A stretch of 64,000 nt of DNA, from contig NC_020908.1 in NCBI RefSeq assembly GCF_000155735.2, positions 3,973,001 through 4,037,000 of the forward strand. Reading direction: 5' to 3'. The notes under the pieces are model-generated. The model searched no databases. It was given only the letters and a program-made list of their open reading frames with translations, and was not told the origin of the DNA. Numbering within the stretch: the first letter of the stretch is position 1; every line of letters starts with the position of its first letter. The position numbers were made by a program, and so were the translations under genes. Below, one piece after another: positions 1 to 9,245 of this stretch. This DNA is from Octadecabacter arcticus 238 (GTDB taxonomy: Bacteria > Pseudomonadota > Alphaproteobacteria > Rhodobacterales > Rhodobacteraceae).

Positions 1-1
1 T

Positions 2-136
2 ATGGGGGTCGTTGGCTTGCCTGTGACGATTATTCTAAACGCAGACGGGTTTGAAATTGGCCGCCTGATCGGTGATGCAGACTGGGCGAGTGACAACGCC
101 AAGGAAATTTTGGCGGCGTTGCAAGAATTGAATTGA
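2..136 (+). CDS. C-terminal part of a TlpA/thioredoxin-like protein (cut by window edge)
   Basis: An open frame runs in from the left edge and stops at 134-136, giving about 44 residues. The visible part contains GLPVTIIL, which matches the cis-proline strand of thioredoxin folds, followed by a Gly-rich turn and a C-terminal helix (EILAALQELN). This is the usual end of TlpA/ResA-type periplasmic thiol-disulfide oxidoreductases. The CxxC active site would lie outside the window, so oxidant or reductant role cannot be judged. The ATG at position 2 is probably internal. An ISL3 element sits about 95 bp downstream. Confidence 0.6.
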   Translation: MGVVGLPVTIILNADGFEIGRLIGDADWASDNAKEILAALQELN

Positions 137-157
137 AATCGGTGTCGTTGCGGTGAA

Positions 158-178
158 GGGCAGGTTTGAAACCTGTCC
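158..178. repeat. Short inverted repeat after the thioredoxin-like gene
   Basis: GGGCAGGTTT at 158-167 and AAACCTGTCC at 169-178 pair over 9 of 10 positions around a single base. There is no following T-run, so this is either a weak terminator for the upstream gene or an operator-like palindrome. Function is not shown. Confidence 0.3.
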
Positions 179-326
179 TACCGAAATTCTGCAACACCAC
201 GAGTGACGGCTATAGCGCGTGAGGCAAAAAAGGCTCTTCTCCGCTTTGTTGAGTAAGAAAAGATGCCGACCATCAAGTAACCTATTGATATGTTAGGTTT
301 CTGACAACTTTTCATAGGGCAGGTAT

Positions 327-1566
327 ATGACCATCGACATCTCGCAACATATTTTACGCCTGAAGGGGCAACGTGTAAATGAAATTGAGCTGGCTGAAGA
401 CGGTGCGAAGGTTATTGTTCAGTGCAGTCGGGATGCCCGCAGGAGCGCTATAGACCCTGCAACCGGCAACCGGCAAGAAGGGTAGCATCAACCAACATAT
501 TCGCCGACAAGTAAACGACATCCCGTTTTTTGGGTATCCTTGTGTGATTGAGATTGAGCTAGCGCAGGTTTTTATTAGCAAGGGTGAGCGCCGCATTGAG
601 GCGTGTCCTTTTGTTGATAAAGGGTGCCGTTTCACCCATCGATTTTGCCATCTTATCAGTGGATTGTGCCGTCATTTATCCATTCTGGCTGTCTCCAGGC
701 ATTTAGGTATACGATGGGAGACGGTAAAGAATATCGACAAGGCATACCTGATGGAAACGCTCCCTGCGCTTGATCCCGCACAGCTTGCTGGCTTGGATTA
801 CATTGGTGTCGATGAAGTGGCCCGGGCGAAAGGTCATGACTATATGACGGTGGTCTACGATATGGTCGGAGGGCATCTGATCTGGGTGGAAGCTGGTCGA
901 ACTGCCGAAGTTTTTTCAAGGTTTTTGAAACAGCTGCGGCCAGATACAGCCCATAAAATAAAGGCCGTGTCGATGGATATGGGGCCTGCCTACCAAAAGG
1001 CTGTCAGGGAGTCCTTGCCGATGGCCGACATCGTATTTGACCGTTTCCACGTCATGAAAAACTACAGCAAGGCTATCCATAATCAGCGTCGCCTTGAGTT
1101 CAGGAAGGCCGATCCAAGTGGTAAAGAGTTGATGAAGGGCACGCATTATCTGTTGCTCAAAAATGCGGATAAGTTGACTGAAAAACAAAGTAACAAGCTG
1201 CAAACGTTGCTGGAGAGCAATAGCAACCTGAATACGCTTTACGTCTTAAAAGAACAGCTTCAGGCTCTGTGGAGCGCCCCATCATTTGAGGGGATGTCAG
1301 AGCAACTGGAAAATTGGTGCCTGATCGCAGATCAGTCACACATGCTCTATCTGAAAAAGTTCGCAAAATCCCTAAGAAAACATTGTGTGGGCATATGCAA
1401 CTACGCGAAACACAAGCTGACAAGCGCCAGGATAGAGGCTGGTAATGTCAGTATAGGAATGATCCGCAAACGAGCCAGGGGCATCAGAGATACCGAATAC
1501 TTCAAACTCAAAATTAGACAATCATCCATCCCAGATAATCAATCTATGTTCTATTTGAAATCCTAG
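327..1566 (+). pseudogene. ISL3-family transposase, frameshifted near the N-terminus
   Basis: The main open frame (GTG at 544 to 1566, 340 residues) carries the ISL3 DDE core, including GLDYIGVDEVARAKG, AVSMDMGPAYQKAV and FDRFHVMKNYSKA. Family members normally begin about 70 residues earlier. An ATG at 327 opens that missing N-terminus in another frame and ends at a TAG at 483-485. At 461-474 the heptamer AACCGGC is tandemly duplicated; deleting one copy joins both parts into a continuous 410-residue protein without stops. The same duplication is present in the other copy, so it predates their separation. Either the short form, frameshifting, or a transposase supplied in trans has kept the element mobile. 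The insertion site lies between a thioredoxin-like gene and an IS110 element. Confidence 0.85.
461..474 (+). repeat. Tandem 7-bp duplication that shifts the ISL3 frame
   Basis: AACCGGC occurs twice in a row (461-467 and 468-474). Removal of one unit puts the upstream frame from 327 in register with the transposase frame that starts at 544. The second element has the same duplication at 54127-54140. Confidence 0.9.
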
Positions 1567-1690
1567 AATAACTCAACAAAGCGGAGAAGAGCCGCAAAAA
1601 CCTCCACAACTGGATGGGATTTGAACGGGGTTTTTGGGAGCGTAAATTGAGTGGGTTTTCGCATGTTCCAAAAACGAGTATCCGTCTTGA

Positions 1691-2635
1691 TCAAGCCCCC
1701 TTTGTCACCCAATTTCGATCTGCTTTGATGAGAGCGTTGGCGAGTTCGATGAGCTTTCGCATGAGTGCCGTTATGGCGACTTTGGGGGGCTTTCCTGCTT
1801 TGATCAGGGCTTGATACTTAGCCTTGAAGTCTGGGTTGTGTCGCATCGCTACCAAGGCCGGCATGTAGAGTGCATCCCTCACTATTTTCCGCCCACCCTG
1901 AATGAATGATTTCCCGCGCCATTGCCCCGATTGACGCGTCATCGGGGCTAGGCCAGTCAAACTGGCCACCTGCTTCCGGTCCATACTCCCGGTCTCGGGC
2001 ATCTCTATCAAAATGGTGGCAGCACAGATAGCGCCGACGCCTGGAATGGAGCGGAGGATTTTCATCGAGTGCGCCAGTTTATCGCTGGAGTTTATCAAGC
2101 GTTCAATTTCAGCATTGATTTCAGCGATTTGCTTATCTACCTGAGCCAAACGGGCTTTGCTTTGGCGGCGCGTGATGGACAGGGTTTGAGTTTTCATTCG
2201 GCTCATGATGCCGGTTCTATCCTTGATCAATCCTGACCGAAATGAGCGTAACTCTTTCAGATCGTGTTGAATTTCAGCTGCTGGCTCATCCGGTTCTAAT
2301 GCAAATGCATTCCCCATGTCTGCCAGCATTTTGGCATCAACAGCGTCTGTTTTTGCGCGCAAGCCTTGGGCTTGTGCAAACCGGCGCGCCTGCAAAGGGT
2401 TCACCTTTACCAATGGCAAATGTGCGCCCAAAGCGCGTTCAAGCCCGCTGTGATAGGCACCTGTTGCTTCATAAACAACGCGTGCCACTGCCGTCTTTGC
2501 GCAGAACCTGGAAAGCGCCTTAAATCCTGCAGGGCAATTACTAAACGACATCGTCTTCCCGTCGCTTAGCCGGTGAATGTCCAAAGTGGCTTTGGAAATA
2601 TCGATCCCAATGGTATCATCTGTCATCTTCGTCAT
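1691..2635 (-). CDS. IS110-family transposase (DEDD recombinase)
   Basis: This 314-residue protein has the full IS110 layout. The N-terminal RuvC-like DEDD domain shows GIDISKATLDI near residue 10, VVYEATGAY near residue 55 and KTDAVDAKMLAD near residue 95. A central coiled coil follows (about 125-185), then the C-terminal Transposase_20 region with IPGVGAICAATIL and LTGLAPMTRQSG, which bears the family's catalytic serine zone. Length is normal and no frameshift is visible, so the enzyme may be intact. Known members recombine circular intermediates into short core sites using a bridge RNA from the non-coding end. A second possible start is Met4. It lies between ISL3 copy 1 and the IS66 element. 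Confidence 0.93.
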   Translation of the reverse strand: MTKMTDDTIGIDISKATLDIHRLSDGKTMSFSNCPAGFKALSRFCAKTAVARVVYEATGAYHSGLERALGAHLPLVKVNPLQARRFAQAQGLRAKTDAVDAKMLADMGNAFALEPDEPAAEIQHDLKELRSFRSGLIKDRTGIMSRMKTQTLSITRRQSKARLAQVDKQIAEINAEIERLINSSDKLAHSMKILRSIPGVGAICAATILIEMPETGSMDRKQVASLTGLAPMTRQSGQWRGKSFIQGGRKIVRDALYMPALVAMRHNPDFKAKYQALIKAGKPPKVAITALMRKLIELANALIKADRNWVTKGA

Positions 2636-2833
2636 ATCCTATGCTTGTCCTAGAGGGCTTTGTGCCGCTCTGTAGCCGTTCAGGCCTTTGGCGAAGGTGA
2701 TGGTTGATCCTACTCGTTTACGGTCCTCAAAAACCAAGGGTTTGCCGATCCAACCACCACCACCGATCAGCACTCTAGAATGCTGATCGGTGGCTCTTGT
2801 TTCGCACAAAAGCTGGGATATTCATAAGACAAG
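2636..2833 (-). ncRNA. Candidate IS110 bridge-RNA region (5' non-coding end)
   Basis: About 200 bp upstream of the transposase start contains no gene. It holds a perfect 13-bp inverted repeat (2760-2772 and 2781-2793) around the 8-nt loop CTCTAGAA. In IS110-group elements such as IS621 this end encodes a structured RNA of comparable length that pairs with target and donor DNA. Position and size fit; no transcript or pairing loop has been demonstrated here. Confidence 0.35.
2760..2793. repeat. Perfect 13-bp inverted repeat
   Basis: CCACCGATCAGCA at 2760-2772 and its exact complement at 2781-2793 flank CTCTAGAA. It lies in the non-coding end of the IS110 element. No T-run follows on either strand, so a structural RNA stem is more likely than a terminator. 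Confidence 0.7.
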
Positions 2834-3557
2834 GGTTTTTGGAACGGTGCCGAATGGCGGCTGTGCAGACAAAACAATGGTTCAAAACTCATGTTTCAAT
2901 TCCGGCTATACCCCTTAAACAGGGGCTGGCATGGGGTGCGTTCCCAGCGTCATTTGCCACAACATCTTTCGAAGAAGTGACGCTGACCCTAGATTTAATT
3001 TCACAGTAACTCCCAAGCACCCCAGCCGATAACGGGTTTTTGTCAGTTTTGATGTGAGTCTCCTTGACCATTAGGCGCATGAATTTTCTGTTGTGGTCTG
3101 AATTTCGTGGCGCTGTGACGATTTCTCTGAATCATTGGTGGAATGGACCAAGTTACTGCTCTTGAACAACTCCTCGCCACGGCTCTGCGCAGGATCGCCG
3201 AGTTGGAAGCCGCGTTGGCGAGCATGGCGCAAGAGAATGCGGATCTGCGGCGTCAGTTGGCCAAGAACAGCAGTAATAGCAGCAAGCCGCCTTCGAGTGA
3301 TGGGTTGAAGAAGCCGGTACCGCGTAGCCTGCGTGGTAAGTCCGGTAAGAAAAGTGGTGGTTAAGTTGGCCACCGAGGCGACACCCTACGTCAGACAGCA
3401 ACGCCTGACTTTGTGGAGCGACATGAGGCTGAGGCCTGTGGCACCTGTCAGCATGGCTTGACGGCTGGGATGATCAAGGCGGTGGAGAGGCGTCAGGTTT
3501 ATGACATACCGGTGCCGCGGAACGTGTCAACGACTTTGAGACAGTGGCTTTTGGACT

Positions 3558-4571
3558 TTAGGCTTGGGTTTCTTCGGTTGGTTTTGGTGGGTTGATCCAG
3601 ACGGCGGTCGGGATTTGAGGCGGTTTTGGTGGTTTGTGTACGAAGCGTTCGGGCGTGGCGAGGAATGCCGCGTCTAGTGTTGCTTGTCGCGCGGTGTAGA
3701 TTTCTTGGGCCTGCCCAAAATGGATTTGGTCGGGCGTCATCAGACCAATCCCGGCGTGATGATGGTCTTGGTTATACCATGCAAAGAACCTGCGGCAGAA
3801 TGCGCGAGCCTGCTCGATGGTTTCAAAGTTCTTGGGGAACTCTGGCTGATATTTCAGTGTTTTGAAGTGGGCTTCGGAGAACGGGTTGTCGTTTGAGGTG
3901 TGGGGCCGACTGTGGGACTTGAGCACACCAAGATCAACCAGCATCAGGGCTGTCGTCTTTGCCTTCATGGGCCCACCGCGATCTGCATGCAATGTCAGCT
4001 GATCGCGTGGAACCTCGTGTTTTTCCATCGCGTCGATGAACAGCTCTTTGAACTGGCTGGCGCTCTCCGCGTGCTCGACGCGCCAGCCAACAACGCGGCG
4101 GCTGAAGATGTCGAGGATGACATAGAGATAGAAGTAGGACCATTTCACCGGGCCCCTCAGCTTGGTGATGTCCCAAGACCAGACCTGATTGGGGGCTTCA
4201 GCTAGAAGTTCAGGCTTTTGATAGACGGGATGTGTGCGCTGTCGGCGGCGTTCGCCAACTTCGCCCTGCGCGGCCAATATCCGATACATCGTGCGGATTG
4301 AACACAGATAGGTGCCTTCATCCAGCAAGGTGGCAAAGACCTCTGTGGGCGTCTGATCCGCAAAGCGGGGTTCGCGCAGGTGGTGCAATACCTGGTCTCT
4401 TTCCCTTTCCGGCAGAGCCCGCGAAGACGCTGCGCGCGGTGGGCGTGTGCGTGGTGGTGCCGTCAGCGCCGCACGCTGTCGAAGAACGCTCGCGCGCGAT
4501 AATGATAGCGCGGCGCAGACAGCCGAGGTCAAGCCGCTGCCGGTGGGCAATGCAATCGCGACGGCCATCAT
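3558..4571 (-). CDS. IS3-family transposase OrfB (integrase core)
   Basis: This 337-residue protein contains an N-terminal HTH_21-like segment and an rve integrase core. Catalytic DDE positions are visible as [22 protein letters not shown] and [13 protein letters not shown], followed by the [17 protein letters not shown] segment usual for the family. The start overlaps the stop of orfA in ATGA (4568-4571), so expression is by translational coupling or frameshifting, as in other IS3 elements. The basic Pro-rich N-terminus is less conserved. All three catalytic residues are present and length is normal, so the element may be active. Confidence 0.9.
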   Translation of the reverse strand: MMAVAIALPTGSGLTSAVCAALSLSRASVLRQRAALTAPPRTRPPRAASSRALPERERDQVLHHLREPRFADQTPTEVFATLLDEGTYLCSIRTMYRILAAQGEVGERRRQRTHPVYQKPELLAEAPNQVWSWDITKLRGPVKWSYFYLYVILDIFSRRVVGWRVEHAESASQFKELFIDAMEKHEVPRDQLTLHADRGGPMKAKTTALMLVDLGVLKSHSRPHTSNDNPFSEAHFKTLKYQPEFPKNFETIEQARAFCRRFFAWYNQDHHHAGIGLMTPDQIHFGQAQEIYTARQATLDAAFLATPERFVHKPPKPPQIPTAVWINPPKPTEETQA

Positions 4572-5050
4572 GATTTGCCGCTGCGCTCTTGCGTCTGCTC
4601 CATCTCGTCCAGAAGTCCCGCCACTTTTTTTTGGATGGCAATGATGGCTTCCGCCTGATCCAGACGGCGCCGCAAGGCTGTCACCTCACGGTTGGCCTTG
4701 GCCAGCTCAGCTTGCAATGGATTGGCAGGTGCCTTTTGTGGGCCACGGCGCATTGGCTGCAATGCACCCAATGTGCCGGCCGCCCGCGCACGGCGCCAAT
4801 CGGTCAGTGCAGAGGAATAAAGCCCCTCCCGCCGTAGAATGGCGGAAACCCCGCCAGTGTCTGCCACTTGGTCCGTCTCATCCAGAATGCGCAGTTTGTA
4901 TTTGGCTGTGAAGTTGCGTCGCTTCGGGATGCTCGTCAGTTCCGCTGTGGGAGCCAACGGCGCATTAACAACGCGGGGAGGCGACGTCGGGGCCAAAACG
5001 GCTCCAGATCCAGCATCTGGCGAAAGTGGTGATTGTGAAGGCATAACCAT
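4568..5050 (-). CDS. IS3-family OrfA (HTH transposase subunit)
   Basis: The 160-residue protein has an HTH_Tnp_1-type DNA-binding domain at about 45-105 ([15 protein letters not shown], then [20 protein letters not shown]). A coiled coil with a leucine zipper pattern follows at about 120-155, of the type that lets OrfA and OrfAB multimerise at the terminal repeats. The N-terminal 40 residues are Pro/Ala-rich and longer than usual. It overlaps orfB by 4 nt. No stop or frameshift is seen. Confidence 0.88.
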   Translation of the reverse strand: MVMPSQSPLSPDAGSGAVLAPTSPPRVVNAPLAPTAELTSIPKRRNFTAKYKLRILDETDQVADTGGVSAILRREGLYSSALTDWRRARAAGTLGALQPMRRGPQKAPANPLQAELAKANREVTALRRRLDQAEAIIAIQKKVAGLLDEMEQTQERSGKS

Positions 5051-6539
5051 GGGTTCGTTCTCCTACGCACTCAAGTGTAAACTTTAGCCAGTCAATTGTC
5101 TCACGCTTATTGGCACGGAGGGCCGCGTCTGGAGGTCACAGAGCATCAGGCAGCGATTTATTGTTGTGGCCATTGCCGAGCCACGACGACAGCCACCTTT
5201 CCCGATGGCGTGAATGCACACGTGCAATACGGTAAGCGCATTCGGGCGGCGGCGGTCTACTGCAATGTTCAGCAGCTGATCCCCGAGGATCGGGTCTGCC
5301 AACTCCTGCGTGATTTGTTTGGTGCCACCAGCCTATGCGCGGCCAGCGTGACCAACTGGGTGAACGGCACAGCGCGTACCTTGGGTGGCGTCGTCGAACA
5401 CATTCTGGCCCGGCTCAATGAAGGCGGCGTTCGGCATCTGGATGAGACCGGACTTCGTGTTGCTGGTAAGCTGCACTGGCTGCACTCAATCAGCGATCTC
5501 GCCTTCACGCATTATCGCATCAGCGCCAAGCGCGGTGCTGTTCCATCCTTCCTGACCGGCGGGACAATTGTTCATGACCACTGGAAGTCCTATTACGCCC
5601 ATATGAGTGGGGTGGACGCGCACGCCCTGTGCGGGGCGCATCATTTACGGGAACTCAAGGCCATCGAAGAAATCGAAAAGGAGCCGTGGGCGTGCGCGAT
5701 GAGCGTGCTGCTCAACAGCGCCAATCAGCTCAAGTGCGCGGCTCAGGGGCGAGGCGAGACCGAACTCCCCACGTCGGTTCACCACGGCATCCTCACCAAA
5801 TACATGGCGATCCTCACCGAGGGCCTCGCCTTCCATGAGCGACAAGACCCACTGGCTAGACGCACTGGTGCGCGAGGCCGAAAAGCCAGGCGGCCAGGCC
5901 ATAACCTTCTGGTCCGCTTGCGCGACTACCGTGATGACGTCCTAAGGTTCCTTACGGACTTCACAGTTCCCTTCACCAACAATCAGGCCGAACGGGACCT
6001 GCGCATGATGAAGTTGCGCATGAAAATCTCGGGAACTTTCCGCACCCTCGAGGGCGCGCAGGTCTTCGCTGACATCAGATCCGTCATCTCGACGGTCAGA
6101 AAACACGGGGGCAATATCCTCGAAACACTCACCCTATCACCACAACAGATCATCGCTCGGCTCTAACGTCGCAAGGGCAACACAAAACCCGATATCCGAT
6201 GGGGTCCTTGGGAGTTACATTTCACATATAATTTGGAAACGCAAAAATGACCCCATTTTTTCTTGATCGGCCAATCCAAGCAGTTAAAACGTGAAACCAT
6301 GAGCGAATTTTGCGACGACGCGAGAAAATAAGTTACCCGTTCCGCGTCGGCGTACTTGCTATTATGAAGAACGAGTCCCTAAATATAAAGGAATGGATTG
6401 AGCACTATCTCTGGCAAGGTATTGAACAGATTTATCTTATCGATAACGGCAGTACAGACTTGACGCTTGATATTATCAGGCCTTGGGTTGAAAGTGGGCA
6501 AGCGAAGATAATATCTCTGACAAAGCCTGCGCGTCAACG

Positions 6540-7625
6540 CTTAGACTCAAGTTTCAAATGCAACACTCAGAGCCCTTTGGGCATAGGATGTTGTGATGGA
6601 CATACGAAGCAAGCACCTCAGCAGCGAGGACCGTGGCGTGATATTAGCCGAGCATAATAGGGGCAGCAGTCAGCGGTTGATCGGCCAGCTTTTGCATCGC
6701 CCGGCGAGCACGATCTGCCGTGAGCTGGCGCGAGGTCGGCAGGAAGACGGCAGCTATTGCCCGCAAGCGGCGCGGCAGGCCTATGATGCCCGGCGCGCGC
6801 GCTGCCGCCGCAAGCGCAAGCTTGTGGAGGGGAGCGATCTTTATCGTTTCGTTCATGGCAAGCTCGTACATCTGCACTGGTCGCCTGAGCAGATTGCGCA
6901 GAGACTGCGTCTCATGAAGCCTGATGATCCATCCGCCCATGTGAGCCATGAGACCATCTATGCCGCGATTTACGCGCAGCCACGTGGCGGGCTGAAGGCG
7001 GCGATGATCGAGGCGTTGCGTCAAGCGAAGCCTAAGCGTGGGCTGAAGCGCAGGACAGCGGCGGGCAGTGCTATGGTCCCGGAATCATTGCGCATTATCA
7101 ATCGCCCTGAAGAGATCGAAGCACGACTGGTACCAGGCCATTGGGAGGGCGACCTCATCAAGGGCGCATTCAATCGCTCGTCAGTGGGGACCTTGGTCGA
7201 GCGCAAGACACGCTTTGTCATTCTTTGCAAAATGGATGGCAATGGGGCCGAGGCCGCGCTCGACAGCTTCACCCGCCAGATGAGACGACTACCCGCTGCT
7301 TTGCGCAAGAGCATGACCTACGACCGCGGCTCCGAAATGGCCTGCCACCCCGAACTCGCCAGACGGTTGAAGATCGATATCTGGTTCTGCGATCCGCATG
7401 CGCCTTGGCAGCGTGGCAGCAACGAGAACACCAACGGACTGCTGCGTCAGTACATGCCCAAAGGAACTGACCTGAACGGTGCAAGCCAAACATGGCTGAA
7501 CGACGTTGCAAACCTGATGAACAACCGTCCGAGAAAAACCCTCGGATGGAGAACACCCGCTGAAGCCATGGCCGACGAAATCGCGGCCTTCAAATCAACC
7601 GTTGCACTTGATGTTTGAATCCAAG
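6540..7625 (+). mobile_element. IS30-family element, copy 1
   Basis: The 1086-bp element has imperfect terminal repeats, CTTAGACTCAAG at 6540 and, inverted, CTTGGATTCAAA ending at 7625. The 3-bp target duplication ACG lies at 6537-6539 and 7626-7628. Removing the element and one ACG restores the glycosyltransferase frame (PARQ-REHYITKLRNF), which confirms the boundaries. A second copy in opposite orientation lies at 46088-47173. Confidence 0.92.
6596..7618 (+). CDS. IS30-family transposase
   Basis: The 340-residue protein begins MDIRSKHLSSEDRGVILAE with an HTH_38 domain (about 5-50) including SSQRLIGQLLHRPASTICREL. A second DNA-binding region follows around WSPEQIAQRL. The C-terminal rve DDE core shows GHWEGDLIKG, MTYDRGSEMACH and HAPWQRGSNENTNGLLRQ, with the three acidic residues present. 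ATG 6596 is preceded directly by an in-frame GTG; the ATG has the better spacing to AGGAT. Five residues differ from the second copy, so the two diverged after duplication or arrived separately. It appears intact. Confidence 0.94.
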   Translation: MDIRSKHLSSEDRGVILAEHNRGSSQRLIGQLLHRPASTICRELARGRQEDGSYCPQAARQAYDARRARCRRKRKLVEGSDLYRFVHGKLVHLHWSPEQIAQRLRLMKPDDPSAHVSHETIYAAIYAQPRGGLKAAMIEALRQAKPKRGLKRRTAAGSAMVPESLRIINRPEEIEARLVPGHWEGDLIKGAFNRSSVGTLVERKTRFVILCKMDGNGAEAALDSFTRQMRRLPAALRKSMTYDRGSEMACHPELARRLKIDIWFCDPHAPWQRGSNENTNGLLRQYMPKGTDLNGASQTWLNDVANLMNNRPRKTLGWRTPAEAMADEIAAFKSTVALDV

Positions 7626-8043
7626 ACGTGAGCATTACATTACCAAACTGCGGAATTTTAAAATTTCTAAAGTATGTGAATGGCTTGTAATAGCGGACAT
7701 TGATGAGTTTTGGTTCTGTAGAGACGGCAGAAAAATTTCAGATGTTCTCGGAAATATGGATTATCAGACTGAAATTATATACACTAGTTGGTCAGTTTTC
7801 GGTAGCAACGGCCATTTAAAGCATCCCGCAAGCGTTCGAACAGACTTTGTCATACGACAGGAGAGATCACCAGCGCAGGCTCGCGGTGAACGCAAATGGA
7901 TCTGCCGCACAAAGGCGTTGAGACAAGAAAAGAATGTTGGCGTACACCACATCAAAAACGCATGCTCAGGCAAGACGATTACTGATAACGACACCTTCCA
8001 ACTGAACCACTACCAGATTCAAAGCGAGGAATTTTTTACTATA

Positions 8044-9232
8044 CTCCCGCGCCTGAATTGACCTGAGGTTTTCCCCTCAAATCACTTTGTATTCCTTGAG
8101 CGATATGACGCGGAAGTTGTCGGTGACGGTGTCGCGGAACTCTGGCCATTTTTCTGGCAGGGTCTTGCGGAAGAAGTCGAAAATGGCCTCTGTGAATTGG
8201 TTGAACGTTGCATAGTGCCGATTGTGGGTGACCCATTTGTGCATAACACCCCAAAGACGCTCGATCGGGTTGAGGTGCGGGGCATATGCTGGCAAGAAAT
8301 GCAACTTCACCCGACGTTCTGGGCTGTCCAGCCATGGCTGTAGTATCTTGGCATGATGATAGCGGGCATTGTCGACAAAGACGTGGATGGCCGTCTTGGT
8401 TTGGTTGTTGCGTTCCAACTTTTCCAGCATCTGTCGGGTTGTCTGGGCATTGATCTTCTCGCCTTCCACAAAGGTGAACTGGAAAGTCTCAAGGTCAAGC
8501 GCGCCCTGAATGTTGAGCCGCTTGCGCCCTGATGTCGCCTTCAGGGCCGTCTTTTGTCCCTTGGGGAACCAACCATGGGCGGGGCGGCTCTGGTGTTCGG
8601 GGTGGACAGCGTCCGAAAAGACAACCATCTCATCTGCGGCCAACCCGTTCATCAGGGCCTCATATTTGGCAATAAACGCAGCCTGCTTGGCTTCATCGGC
8701 CTGTGCAGGCAGCAATTGTGGTTTCTTATACGCGAACCCCAGGCGGCGCATCAGCTTGGCGGCTCCCGACGTGCTGTAGTTTTGGTCGCACTCGGCTAGA
8801 ACATAGGCACAGACCTCATCGGCATTGCGGGCAGGCTGCGCGGTGAAATGGGCTCTCACCGCCTGCTCTTGCACGACGGACAAATGACCCTGACGCTGGC
8901 TGTAGTCCTTCAGACCGAAAAACGATAGTCCCGCACCGGCAAAGGCAAATCGCCACTCCGTCAAAACTGTCGGGCCAATATCCAAAATCCGGCAAACCGT
9001 TCCGGCGTCTTCTCCTGCGTCCCAAAGAAGAAACGCGCGCGCCCGTTTCCAAACAAGGGCGTCAACTTTGCGGCGGCGGCAAAGCGCTTCAAGTGCTATG
9101 CGCTGCTCGTCGGATAAGGAGACTGTTTTGTATTGCTTGCTCATAAACTCAAAATACAGACTGAACCGCCTTTGGCCATGCGACGAAGTGAATCGCAGGC
9201 CCAAAATCGTCAGGTCAATTCAGGCGCAGGAG
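8044..9232 (-). mobile_element. IS630-family element
   Basis: The 1189-bp element has near-perfect 23-bp terminal repeats (CTCCCGCGCCTGAATTGACC at 8044 and, inverted, CTCCTGCGCCTGAATTGACC ending at 9232). It sits between TA dinucleotides at 8042-8043 and 9233-9234, the expected IS630 target duplication. It interrupts the glycosyltransferase frame after EEFFTI. Confidence 0.94.
8077..9144 (-). CDS. IS630-family transposase
   Basis: From Met at 9144 (MSKQYKTVSLSDEQ) the protein has 355 residues; an upstream in-frame start would add 20 atypical residues that overlap the terminal repeat zone. The N-terminal half holds tandem HTH segments. The DDE_3 core shows VVFSDAVHPEHQ, HVFVDNARYHHA and HLNPIERLWGVMHKWV, with catalytic D, D and E in place. 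IS630 enzymes cut and paste into TA, in agreement with the flanks seen here. The frame is intact. Confidence 0.93.
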   Translation of the reverse strand: MSKQYKTVSLSDEQRIALEALCRRRKVDALVWKRARAFLLWDAGEDAGTVCRILDIGPTVLTEWRFAFAGAGLSFFGLKDYSQRQGHLSVVQEQAVRAHFTAQPARNADEVCAYVLAECDQNYSTSGAAKLMRRLGFAYKKPQLLPAQADEAKQAAFIAKYEALMNGLAADEMVVFSDAVHPEHQSRPAHGWFPKGQKTALKATSGRKRLNIQGALDLETFQFTFVEGEKINAQTTRQMLEKLERNNQTKTAIHVFVDNARYHHAKILQPWLDSPERRVKLHFLPAYAPHLNPIERLWGVMHKWVTHNRHYATFNQFTEAIFDFFRKTLPEKWPEFRDTVTDNFRVISLKEYKVI

Positions 9233-9245
9233 TATACTACACAAA

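Larger units (their letters stand above)
232..1593 (+). mobile_element. ISL3-family insertion sequence, copy 1
   Basis: The 1362-bp element has 23-bp terminal inverted repeats that begin GGCTCTTCTCCGC (232-254 and, inverted, 1571-1593). The flanking octamers are GCAAAAAA (224-231) and GCAAAAAC (1594-1601), an 8-bp target duplication with one mismatch. A second copy of identical length lies at 53008-54369 in the opposite orientation. The only gene is the transposase. Confidence 0.93.
1628..2842 (-). mobile_element. IS110-family element (ends inferred)
   Basis: IS110 elements lack clear terminal inverted repeats, so the ends are inferred. The 10-mer GGGTTTTTGG occurs as a direct repeat at 1628-1637 and 2833-2842 and brackets the transposase with about 60 bp on its 3' side and about 200 bp on its 5' side. 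That asymmetry is the one known for IS110-group elements, whose long non-coding end encodes the guide (bridge) RNA. True ends may be displaced by some tens of bases. Confidence 0.5.
3520..5121 (-). mobile_element. IS3-family element nested in IS66 tnpC
   Basis: The element of about 1.6 kb carries orfA and orfB on the minus strand. Its ends are partly similar: TGTCAACGACTTTGAGAC at 3525 and, inverted, TGCCAATAAGCGTGAGAC ending at 5115. The hexamer GCCGCG occurs at 3514-3519 and 5122-5127 and is single in an uninterrupted tnpC, so it marks the target duplication (5-6 bp, slightly longer than the usual 3-5). Exact tips are uncertain by a few bases. Confidence 0.8.
3143..6166 (+). pseudogene. IS66 transposase TnpC, with nonsense mutation and IS3 insertion
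   Basis: The N-terminal piece (3143-3364) is the leucine-rich coiled coil ending in NSSNSSKPPSSDG, the IS66 hallmark. It ends at a TAA at 3362-3364 where relatives read GGQ-GHRGDTLRQ, so this is a CAA-to-TAA change; the same frame continues with GHRGDTLRQTATPDFVERHE and RQVYDIPVPR. The frame is then broken by the IS3 element. It resumes as RLEVTEHQ at 5122 and runs to 6166 with HLDETGLRV, HDHWKSYY and FTNNQAERDLRM of the DDE core. Deleting 1608 bp between the two GCCGCG copies restores the frame and leaves 472 codons with the single nonsense codon. It is therefore doubly inactivated. Confidence 0.92.
3006..6218 (+). mobile_element. IS66-family element, interrupted by an IS3 element
   Basis: Terminal inverted repeats begin GTAACTCCCAAG at 3006 and, inverted, end at 6218; they match over most of about 38 bp. 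The flanking octamer ATTTCACA is perfectly duplicated (2998-3005 and 6219-6226). Only tnpC is present, with no tnpA or tnpB, as in the ISBst12-like subgroup. The tnpC gene is disrupted by an IS3-family element at about 3520-5121. The insertion lies just upstream of the glycosyltransferase pseudogene. Confidence 0.92.

Noticed and set aside
2797..3009. 70-codon open frame between the IS110 and IS66 elements
   Set aside because: No recognisable domain, no ribosome site, and it runs across the IS66 left end and target duplication.
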